Source: Aegilops tauschii subsp. strangulata (Eukaryota > Streptophyta > Magnoliopsida > Poales > Poaceae). Taken from it: a DNA stretch of 64,000 nt. Below the pieces are notes generated by a model, which saw only the letters and a list, made by a program, of their open reading frames with translations, was not told the origin of the DNA and ran no database searches. The DNA lies in contig NC_053037.3 of assembly GCF_002575655.3 (NCBI RefSeq), positions 50,356,242 to 50,420,241 on the forward strand, in the 5' to 3' direction. Position 1 is the stretch's first letter. Each line of letters begins with the position of its first letter. Positions 43,810 to 54,322 of this stretch are shown here, in pieces. Made by a program: the position numbers and the translations under genes.

Positions 43810-46800
43810 TGATGGAAATATGCCCTAGAGGCAATAATAAAGTTGTTATTATTATATGTCCTTATTCATGATAAATGTTTATTATTCATGCTAGAATTGT
43901 ATTGACCGGAACTTAGATACATGTGTGTATACATAAACAAATACCGTATCCCTAGTAAGCCTCTACTAGACTAGCTCGTTGATCAAAGATGGTTAAGGTT
44001 TCCTAACCATAGACATGATTTGTCACTTGATGACGGGATCACATCATTAGGAGAATGATCTGATGGACAAGACCCATCCGTTAGCTTAGCATATGATCGT
44101 TCAGTTTATTGCTATGACTTTCTTAATGTCAAATACATGTTTCTTCGACCATGAGATCATGCAACTCTCGGATACCGGAGGAATACCTTGTGTGCTATCA
44201 AATGTCACAACGTAACTGGGTGATCATAAAGATGTTGTACAGGTATCTCCGAAGGTGTCTGTTGAGTTGGCGTGAATCGAGATTGGGATTTGTCACTTTG
44301 TATGACGGAGAGGTATCTCTAGGCCCTCTCGGTAATACACATCATAAGAAGCTTGCAAGCAAAGTGACTAAGGAGTTAGTTGCAAGACGATGTATTATAG
44401 AATGAGTAAAGAGATTTGGCGGTAACGAGATTGAACTAGGTATGAAGATACCAACGATCGATTCTCGGGCAAGTAACATACCGACAGACAACGGGAACTA
44501 CATATGTTGTCATAAAGGTTCGACCGATAAAGATCTTCGTAGAATATGTAGGAACCAATATGGGCATCCAGGTCCCGCTATTGGTTATTGACCGGAGAGG
44601 TGTCTCGGTCATGTCTAGATCATTCTCGAACCCGTAGGGTCTGCACGCTTAATGTTCGTTGACGAGATAGTATTATATGAGTTATGTGAGTTGGTGACCA
44701 AATGTTGTTCGGAGTCCCGGATGAGATCATGGACATGACGAGGAGCTCCGAAGGTAAAGATAGATATATAGGACGATGCTATTTGGTCACCAGAAAGGTT
44801 TCCGAAAGTACCGGGTATTTATCAAAGTGCCGGAAGGGGTTCCGAGAGGCCACCAGTAAGTGGTGGGCCTTATGGGCCAAAGCGGGGAAGCACACCAGCC
44901 CACAAGGGGGCTGGCGTGCCCCTCCACCCCCTGCATACACACCAAGGAGGGAGGGAAGGAAAGGGGAGGCGCCCTAAGGCAGCCAACCCCCCATTCCTTC
45001 CCCCATGTTCAAATATGGAGGGGGGGGGGCAGCTAGGCATGCCTCTAGGGCAGCCGTCAGCCACTTGGGGGCGCCCTAGGGCTGGCTCCTCTCCCTCCTC
45101 CACCTATATATATGTGTGGAGGGAGAGGGGCAACAGACACCACGATTCCCAAGCCGTGTGTGGCGCCCCTCTCCCTCTAGTTCATCCTTGGTCATATTTT
45201 CGTAGTGCTCGGTGAAGCCCTGCGGAGATAGTTGCATCACCACCGTCACCACGCCGTCGTGCTGCTGGAACTCATCTACTACTTCGCCCGTCTTGTTGGA
45301 TCAAGAAGGTGAGGACGTCATAGAGCTGAAGGTGTGCTGAACGCGGAGGTGCCGTACATTCGGTACTTGATCAGTTGGATCGTGAAGGTGTTCGACTACA
45401 TTAACCGCGTTGATAAACGCTTCCGCTTAACGGTCTACGAGGGTACGTAGACACACTCTTCTCTCTCGTAGCTATGCATCTCCATGGATAGATCTTGCAT
45501 GTGCGTAGAATTTTTTTGTTTTCCATGCAATGTTCCCCTACAGTGGCATCATGAGCCAGGTCTATGCGTAGATGATATGCACGAGTAGAACACAAAGGAG
45601 TTGTGGGCGGTGATGTTCATACTACTTACCACCAACGTCTTATTTTGATTCGGCGGCATTGTGGGATGAAGCGGCCCGGACCAACCTTACATGTCCACGT
45701 ACATGAGACCGGTTCCATCGACTGACATGCAACTTGTTTTGTATAAAGGTTGCTGGCGGGTATCTGTTTCTCCTACTTTAGTTAAATCAAATTTGACTAC
45801 GGCCGGTCCTTGAAGAAGGTTAAAAACAACAAACTTGATAAATCACCGTTGTGGTTTTTGCGTAGGTAAGAACGATTCTTGCTAGTTGCCCGTAGCAGCC
45901 ACATAAAACTTGCAACAACAAAGTAGAGGACGTCTAACTTGTTTTTGCAGGGTATGTTGTGATGTGATATGGTCAAGACGTGATGTGATATGCGTTGTTG
46001 TATGAGATGATCATGTTTTGTAATATCGACAACCGGCAGGAGCCTTAGGGTTGTCTTTTAATTATTGTATGACATGCAAGCGCCATATAATTGCTTTACT
46101 TTATCGCTATGCATCAGCAATAGTTGTAGAAGCGATGGTTGGCGAGACGACCCCGACGCAACGATGGAGATCAAGGTGTCGAGCCGGTGATGATGGAGAT
46201 CATGCCGATGATTTGGAGATGGAGATCAAAAGCACAAGGTGATGATGGCCATATCGTGTCACATATTTTGACTGAATGTGATGTTTATCCTTTATGCATC
46301 TTATTTTGCTTAGAATGACGGAAGCATTATAAGATGATCCCTTCACTTAATTTCAAGATAAAATTGTTCTCCCTGAGTATGCATCGTTGCTAAAGTTCGT
46401 CGTTTCGAAGCACCTCGTGATGATCCGGTGTGATAGACTCTACGTTCACATACAACGGGTGTAAGCCAGTTTTTGCACAAGCAGAATACTTGGGTTAAAC
46501 TTGACGAGCCTAGCATGTACATAAATGGTCTCGGAACACTAGAGACTGAAAGGTCGAACGTGAGTCATATAGTAGATATGATCAACACAGAGATGTTCAC
46601 CATTGATGACTACCCCATCTCACGTGATGATCGGGCATGGGTTAGTTGATTTGGATCATGTATCACTTAGATAACTTGTGGGATGTTAATTTAAGTGGGA
46701 GTTCATTAGTAATTTGATTAACTAAACTTAATTTATCATGAACTTAGTCTTAATAGTTTTTGCATATCTATGTTGTAGATCAATGGCCCGTGCTACGTTC

Positions 46801-48842
46801 CTAGAGAAAGCTAAGTTGAAATATGATGGTAGCAACTACACGGATTGGGTCCGGAACTTGAGGATTATCCTCATTGCTGCACAGAAGAATTATGTCCTTG
46901 ATGCACCGCTAGGTGACCCACCCGCTCCCACTAATCTGGACGTTGTGAACGCCTGGCAAACGCGGAATGATGACTACTCGATAGTTCAGTGTGCCATGCT
47001 TTATGGCTTGGAACCGGGACTTCAAAAGCGTTTTGAACGCCACAGAGCATATGAGATGTTCCAAGAGCTGAAATTGATATTTCAAGCAAATGCCCAAGTT
47101 GAGAGATATGAAGTCTCCAACAAGTTCTATAGTTGTAAGATGGAGGATAATAGTTCTGTCAGTGAACACATACTCAGAATGTCTAGGTACCACAACCACT
47201 TGACTCAGTTGGGAATTGATCTTCCGGCTGAGAGTGTTATTGACAGAGTTCTTCAGTCACTGCCACCAAGCTATAAAGGCTTTGTGATGAACTATAATAT
47301 GCAAGGGATGGAGAAAACAATTCCCGAGCTCTTCGCAATGCTTAAGGCCGTGGAGGTAGAAATCAAGAAGGAGCATCAAGTGTTGATGGTTAACAAGACC
47401 ACCAGTTTCGAAAAAGAGGGCAAAGGAAAGAAAGGGAACTTCAAGAAGAATGGCAATCAAGTTGCTGCTCCCGTGAAGAAGCCCAAAGCTGGACCCAAGC
47501 CTGAGACTGAGTGCTTCTACTGCAAGGGTAATGGTCACTGGAAGCAGAACCACCCCAAGTATTTGGCCTATAAGAAGGATGGCAAAGTGAACAAAGGTAT
47601 ATTTGATATACATGTTATTGATGTGTTCCTTAATAATGCTCGTAGTAGCACCTGGGTATTTGATACTAGTTCGGTTGCTCATATTTGTAACTCAAAACAG
47701 GAGCTACGGAATAAACGAAGATTGGCTAAGGACGAGGTGACGATGCGCGTCGGGAATGGTTCCAAGGTTGATGTGATCGCCGTCGGCACGCTACCTTTAC
47801 ATCTACCTTCGGGATTAGTTTTAGACCTCAATAATGGTTATTTGGTGCCAGCGTTGAGCATGAACATTATATTTGGATCTTGTCTATTGTGAGAGGGTTA
47901 TTCATTTAAGTTCGAGAATAATGGTTGTTCTATTTATATGAATAATATCTTTTATGGTCATGCACCTTTGATGAATGATCTGTTCTTGTTGAATCTCGAT
48001 CGTAGTGATACATATATTCATAATATTGATGCCAAAAGATGCAAAGTTGATAATGATAGTGCAACATACTTGTGGCACTGCCATTTAGGTCATGTTGGTG
48101 TAAAGCGCACGAAGAAACTCCATGCGGATGGACTTTTCGAATCACTTGATTATGTATCATTTGATACTTGTGAACCATGCCTCATGGGCAAAATGACTAA
48201 AACTCCGTTCTCCGGAACAATGGAGCGAGCTAATGATTTATCGGAAATAATACATACCGATGTATGCGTTCCGATGAGTGTTGAGGCACGCGGCGGGTGT
48301 CGTTATTTTATAACCTTTACAGATGATTTGTGTAGATATGGGTATATCTACTTGATGAAACACAAATCAGAAACATTTGAAAAGTTCAAAGAATTTCAGA
48401 GTGAAGTAGAGAATCATCGTAACAAGAAAATAAAGTTTCTATGATCTGATCGTGGAGGTGAATATTTGAGTTAAGAGTTTGGCCTTCATTTAAAACAATG
48501 TAGAATTGTTTCACAACTCACGCCACCTAGAACACCACGGCGTAATGGTGTGTCTGAATGTTGTAACCGTACTTTATTAGATATGGTGCATTCTATGATG
48601 TCTCTTACCAATTTTCCTTTATCATTTTGGGGTTATGCATTAGAGACAACTGCATTCACGTTAAATAGGGCACCGTCTAAATCCGTTGAGACGACACCTT
48701 ATGAACTATGGTTTGGCAACAAACCTTAGCTGTCATTTCTTAAAGTTTGGGGATGCGATACTTATGTCAAATAGCTTCAGCCTGATAAGCTCGAACCCAA
48801 AGCGGAGAAGTGCGTCTTCATAGGATACCCTAAAAAATCATT
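43810..48842 (+). mobile_element. Copia element (Angela/WIS/BARE-like), 5' part
   Basis: The 5' LTR (43810-45542, about 1.73 kb) begins TGATGGAAATATGCCCTAGA and ends CCCCTACA. It contains a TATA-like CCTATATATATG near 45102. The primer-binding site follows as TGGCATCATGAGC (45544), a damaged form of TGGTATCAGAGC. The internal region runs to 48842, where a CACTA element has inserted in the pol gene. Reverse transcriptase, RNase H and the 3' LTR are therefore expected beyond the window, not lost at this point. The LTR that follows at 49759 belongs to a different insertion. Confidence 0.85.
46783..48842 (+). pseudogene. Copia gag-pol remnant: gag, protease, integrase core
   Basis: The ATG at 46783 reads MARATFLEKAKLKYDGSNYT, a Copia gag (UBN2-type) start. 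The zinc knuckle is CFYCKGNGHWKQNH, so its last cysteine is replaced by histidine. The protease motif is FDTSS instead of DTGS. After a TGA at 47890 the same frame continues into the pre-integrase HCHLGHVG and the integrase motifs HTDVC and FTDDLCRYGY. Further stops fall at 48442 and beyond, up to the break at 48842, which follows FIGYPKKS. At least five in-frame stops show that it is dead. The normal product is a polyprotein that packages, cuts and integrates the element. Confidence 0.85.
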
Positions 48843-49758
48843 CACTACTAGGGAAAAGCCTAGCAGTAGCGCGGGTCTAAGGGCTATCAGTAGCGCGGGG
48901 CACCGCGCTACTGGTACGGCGCTACAACTAACGTTTAGCAGTAGCGCGTTTTGACACGCGCTACTGCTATACCTACTTAGCAGTAGCGCTTTCCATACCA
49001 GCGCTACTGCTAAGTGCCTTAGCAATAGCGTTTTCCTGTCCAGCAGTAAAGAGCGCAACTACTATATTTTCACATATCTTTTTTTTGCTACGTATTTGCG
49101 ATGTTTTTGTACAGGTTTTATACAATATTCTAATCATATCATAAACATGCAATATGCTCATCATATCATACACATAATAGTCCCATCATATCATCCAACA
49201 CAAATCAGGTTGTCACATCATAATCACGATATAGCTATACAAGTTACATGACATGTCTCATCATACATAATGTAGTACTTCTTGAGGCACCCGTTCGTAT
49301 CCCTCTCTCGCACTAGCGTGAACCTAAACTAACTATTTTCTGCTTCGGCTTTGCTATCGAACCCTCTCTGGCTATCACTCAGAAACCGGTACACCTGGGC
49401 CTGACACTCCGACCACTAGTCGTATACTCCTGGCATAGCACTTCTTCGCCATCAATGATCTATGTACCTGCATCGTCACATGAGTCGATAATATGCAACA
49501 TATATAGTTGAGCAACAGAAAGAGACATAGTTGGCAAAAATAGAAGCAACATATCATAAGCATAAATAACAAAGTTCATCGTACCCAAAATGCCCTAACT
49601 AGAGTGATCTTCGCTAGTTGAGGAGGACGGTTTAATTACATCACAAATAAAGTTTCGTCGTGCATAACTCAAAGTTTCGCCATAGAGAAAGTATGGACTA
49701 AACGGACACATTGTCATATATTGTCAATCACTCCAACATGTCGTGCCATCCATCCAAG

Positions 49759-51355
49759 TGAAGGAAATATGCCCTAGAGGCAATAATAAATTTGTTATTT
49801 ATATTTCCTTACATCATGATAAATGTTTATTATTCATGCTAGAATTGTATTAACCGGAAACTTAGTACATGTGTGAATACATATACAAAACAGAGTGTCC
49901 CTAGTATGCCTCTACTTGACTAGCTCTTTCTTCATGACTTATACATGTTCCTCTGACTATGAGATTATGCAACTCCCGAATACCGGAGGAACACTTTGTG
50001 TGCTATCAAACGTCACAACGTAACTGGGTGATTATAAAGATGCTCTACAGGTGTCTCCGAAGGTGTTTGTTGGGTTGGCATAGATCGAGATTAGGATTTG
50101 TCACTCCGAGTATCGGAGAGGTATCTCTGGGCCCTCTCGGTAATGCACATCACTATAAGCCTTGCAAGCAATGTGACTAATGAGTTAGTTGCGGGATGAT
50201 GCATTACAGAACGAGTAAAGAGACTTTCCGGTAACGACATTGAACTAGGTATGATGATACCGATGATCGAATCTCGGGCAAGTAACATACCGATGACAAA
50301 GGGAACAACGTATGTTGTTATGCGGTTTGACCGATAAAGATCTTCGTAGAATATGTAGGAGCCAATATGAGCATCCAGGTTCCGCTATTGGTTATTGACC
50401 GGAGATGTGTCTCGGTCATGTCTACATAGTTCTCGAACCCGTAGGGTCTGCACGCTTAACGTTCGATGACGATTTGTATTATGAGTTATGTGATTTGATG
50501 TACCGAAGGTTGTTTGGAGTCCCGTATGAGATCACGGACATGACGAGGAGTCTCGAAATGGTCGAGACGTAAAGATCGATATATTGGAAGGCTATATTCG
50601 GACATCGGAAAGGTTCCGAGTGATTCGGGTATTATTCGGAGTACCGGAGAGTTAAGGGAATTCACCGGGGGAAGTAGTGGGCCTTAATAGGCCATACGGG
50701 AAAGGAGAGAAGGGCCTCAAGGGCTGGCCGCACGCCCCCCATGGCAAGTCCGAATTGGACTAGGGAGGGGGCGGCGCCCCCCTCTCTTTCCTTCTCCCTC
50801 TCCTACTCCTTCCCTCTCTCCCCTCTTGGAAAAGGAAGGGGACTCCAACTAGGATTGGGAATCCTAGTTGGACTCCCGCTATAGGCGCGCCCCTCCTAGG
50901 CCGGCCTCCTCTTCCTCCCTCCTTTATATACGTGGCCAGGGGGCACCCCAATAGCAGAACAGACAATCTCTTAGCCGTGTGTGGTGCCCCCCTCCACAGT
51001 TACACACCTCGGTCATATCGTCGTAGTGATTAGGCGAAGCCCTGCGCCGGTAACTTCAACATCACCGTCACCACGCCGTCGTGCTGACGGAACTCTCCCT
51101 CAGCCTCAACTGGATCAAGAGTTTGAGGGACGTCACCGAGCTGAACGTGTGCTGAACGTGGAGGTGCCGTACGTTCGGTGCTTGGATCGGTTGGATCGCG
51201 AGGACGTTCGACTACATCAACCGCGTTACTAAACGCTTCCGCTTTCGGTCTACGAGGGTACGTAGAAAACACTCTCCCCTCTTGTTGCTATGCATCACCT
51301 AGATAGATCTTGCATGATCATAGGATTTTTTTTGTAATTACTGCGTTCCCCAACA
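49759..51355 (+). mobile_element. Solo Copia LTR with CCAAG target duplication
   Basis: The LTR starts TGAAGGAAATATGCCCTAGA and ends GTTCCCCAACA; length 1597 bp. The five bases before it (49754-49758) and after it (51356-51360) are both CCAAG. No primer-binding site or polypurine tract adjoins it. This shows a complete insertion later reduced to one LTR by recombination. Compared with the LTR at 43810 it lacks a block after CTAGCTC (near 49924). A TATA-like TTTATATACG lies near 50923. Confidence 0.9.
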
Positions 51356-51534
51356 CCAAGTCAGGGAGATAGTCCCCGAGCGCAGTGAAAGGCTTTAGGT
51401 CGAGACGCTGAGCGGCTACGCGTGTTTGGACGTCTTCCCACGACATTTGCCCTTCTTCGTAGAACATCCCTGTTTTTTCGAGGACCTCCTTCATGATGAT
51501 TTGGGAAACTTCACGCTGGATGTGATAGAGCTCA

Positions 51535-53139
51535 GCTCAGAGTCAATGATCTGGGATATCTCCTAGTTTCTTTGCCATTGCAGAATATTGGCATCGCCGG
51601 ATCTAGGTGACATGCGAAGGTTCTGCTAATCCCGTCTGTACTCCAGCATGTGGTGGAGGACATAGAATCCATCACTGAGAGTACCACTCGGTTGCTGGAT
51701 GCAGCAGAAGTCGGTCTTATGGCTGAAGGTGGGCGCGTGGTTCCTTGTCTTCTTGAGCGTGATCTCTCCACCCCGTAGGCCGTAGCTAAAGATAGCACTG
51801 TCGAGAACAGACTTGATGTGGGTGTAATACTTTTTCTTAATACTTTTTCTTCATGTTCTTCAACGAGTCAAAGTAAAGAGCGTGGGAGAATCGAGGGTAA
51901 AGGATGATGAGGACGGCGCGCCCGTCATTGCACAAAATAAGTACACCTCAAATTAGCCTCCACGCGTGCAAATGAATGATTGAAATCGAAGGAAGGATAT
52001 CCGCGGATGACTTACATGGGATGATAAGGCACGAGAATCGTCTCCTTGTCTTTATTGCCGACCATGAAATCGATGATGTAGTTACTCGCGTATTCACGAT
52101 GCTTTGGGCAGACTGCCAAGAAGCCCTCGTGCATGAAGTACGGGTCAGCGACACAGATATAAGGTATCTGCTCAATCCTGATGATGTAGTTCATGTACAA
52201 GGCGAAAAGGCGAACAAACGTAAAATCCAGCTTTTTCAAGTGAAACATGTCGAAGATGTAATCGAATCGAAGGAAGAACTTTTCCGCGGGGAATGTGTTG
52301 GCATACAACATTTGCTGCGGCACGTTAACCACGTAGAGCGGGTATCCTAGATTTTCCAAGGCGATCAGGCTTTTCTCTCTCCACAGCACATCGCCATGAA
52401 GTCTCCTTAGATTGCCGTATATGGCCTCTACCGCTGTCTTAGGTAGGACTGGATCACTGGGGATATGGTATTTCGCTGCACCTATGATAGGTATACGGTC
52501 TTCAACCCGAGGCTGCGGAGGCGGTTGGCTCATAGAAGTAGCTTTGCCTTTCCTTTGTCTCTTCCTATGCTTCTTTGCTACTAGAAGTGAGCCTATAATA
52601 CGTTCATCCTCCGACAATTCAGGCACCGACTCATCACGCTTAAACCCTGAGTACTCATACTGCTGAGCCATCAATCCTCTGTCGTCATAGGTGCCAGTAT
52701 TGAAATACTATAGAGGGTCATCGTCATCCTCATCGATGGCATCGATATCATGCATTGCTTCTTCGACGGCGGCGACGTCATCAACGACCAATGGAGCCTC
52801 TTCCTCACGCAGTCCGCTATCACCCGGCACGACAGCCGATGCTAATTGGGTAGGTGGGGTGTTGGTGTTCATACCTTGCTGAGGCTGCATGGTCGTGGGT
52901 GTGCTCCCGGCCGCCTCCAGACGAAGCAGACTCTTTGGCCACAACAGGACCCAACTCTTGCAATCGCCAAGCCGCCGCGGGGTCTCATCGTCATCTCCCC
53001 GTAGTGCTATCGGAGGAGCCAAATTCTCGTGGCCTGGTTTGACACTGGCCACGGAAACCTTGAAGACGTCAGGGGGGATTGGCCGGCTGTGGAACAAATC
53101 TTCCTTCGGCTTCACTATCATCGCCTTTCCCACATCCAC
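51535..53139 (-). pseudogene. CACTA-associated Ulp1-like (C48) protease remnant
   Basis: The minus-strand frame from 53139 (MDVGKAMIVKPKEDLFHSRP) to 52012 has one internal stop near 52708. It ends ...ETILVPYHP before a GTAAGT donor. After an intron, VLIILYPRFSHALYFDSL (near 51880) and CCIQQPSGTLSDGFYVLHHM (near 51680) follow. These are the tail of a Ulp1-type cysteine protease, as carried by many plant CACTA elements. The residue before GFYV where active enzymes have CG is SD here, so the nucleophile is missing. A 13-bp direct repeat (51826-51838 and 51839-51851) shifts the frame. Role in the element is unknown. Confidence 0.65.
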
Positions 53140-53531
53140 CTTCTGGGCGCTAATAGTGTGTGCACGGGGTTACGTTGGCCTGCAAAGACATGTCTGCGAT
53201 GTGAGACATCTGAAAGGCAACAGAAACGGGAGATTATACATATATTGAAGAGGGCCGGTGTGACAGGTGTACCGTGAGGGCGTCGAGCTCAGCCAAAGAC
53301 GATGCCCCGCCGAGCATGCCAGAGACGGAGGACAGGCTGCTATGAGCAGGTGCGGGACTAGGTGGTTGCGTGAGCAGGTGCTGGTGCAACGCTAAACGAG
53401 CTGCTCCCGAAGAAGTTAGAAAGGGGAAAGTCCGCTGCCTCTTTATCTGGATTTTGCTTGCTCCAACTGACGATAGCCGGAATCAAGACACTATACGAAG
53501 CTGCCATTTCCTCTCTTGCGGCAGCTACCGC

Positions 53532-54004
53532 TGTCGGTGTCAAAACCGACGGATCTCGGGTAGGGGATCCCGAACTGTGCGTCTGAGGATCGAAGGAACA
53601 GGAGACAGGGACACAATGTTTACCTAGGTTCGGGCCCTCTTGATGGAGGTAATACCCTACTTCCTGCTTGATTATCTTGGATGAATACGGGGTTACAAGA
53701 GTTGATCTACCTCGAGATCGTAATGGCTAAGCCCTAGAAGTCTAGCCTGTATGATTATGTTTTTGATCGCCTCTACGGACTAAACCCTCCGGTTTATATA
53801 GACACTGGAGGGGCCTAGGGTTGTACAGACTCGGTTTACAGAGAAAGGAATCTTTACATCGAACACTAAGCTTGCCATCCACGCAAAGAGAGTCCCATCC
53901 GGACACGGGAGGAAGTCTTCTGTCTTGTATCTTGACGGCCCATTAGTCCGGCCCACATCTCATAGCCCGGACGCCTGAGGACCCCTTAATCCAGGACTCC
54001 CTCA
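53532..54004 (-). repeat. 3' LTR of the Fatima-like Gypsy element
   Basis: It begins TGTCGGTGTCAAAACCGACG and ends AGGACTCCCTCA on the plus strand. It lies directly on CACTA DNA (left flank ACCGC at 53527-53531), so the same five bases are expected after the missing 5' LTR. Confidence 0.8.
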
Positions 54005-54322
54005 GTAGCCCCCGATCCAGGCTACAATGACGACGTGTCCGGCGTGCAGATTGTCTTCGGCATTGCAAGGCGGGTTCCTCCTCCGAATACTTCAAAGCAT
54101 CTAACCCGGAGAGTTATACTTGGCTTTTAATGTCATACCCTTTGGCTTCTGCGCCTCCGTTGTTTCTGCTTCCACGTGTCGAGCGAATACAAAAGGTCAG
54201 AGTATTTTTGCACATCACACCTTGGCCACAAAAAAGGCGTCTATTTAAAGAGATTGGATCTCAGATGCCATTCCACACTAGGCGGAAAATCTTTAGAGCT
54301 TGCTAGGAGAAACCATTCAAAC

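Larger units (their letters stand above)
48843..53531 (-). mobile_element. CACTA DNA transposon, one end and ULP-gene part
   Basis: It begins with CACTACTAGGGAAAAGCC, a CACTA terminal inverted repeat. A subterminal array follows (about 48860-49045) of AGCAGTAGCGC and GCGCTACTGCT in both orientations, where CACTA transposases bind. The preceding bases ATT (48840-48842) would be half of its 3-bp target duplication. The body continues to 49758, is interrupted by a solo LTR (49759-51355), resumes with the duplicated CCAAG at 51356, and runs to the Gypsy LTR at 53532. The other terminus is not in view. It is inserted in the Copia pol gene. Confidence 0.8.

Noticed and set aside
43810..51355. A single full-length Copia with two LTRs
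   Set aside because: CCAAG flanks the second LTR alone, outer flanks do not match, and a CACTA terminus lies between the pol fragment and the second LTR.
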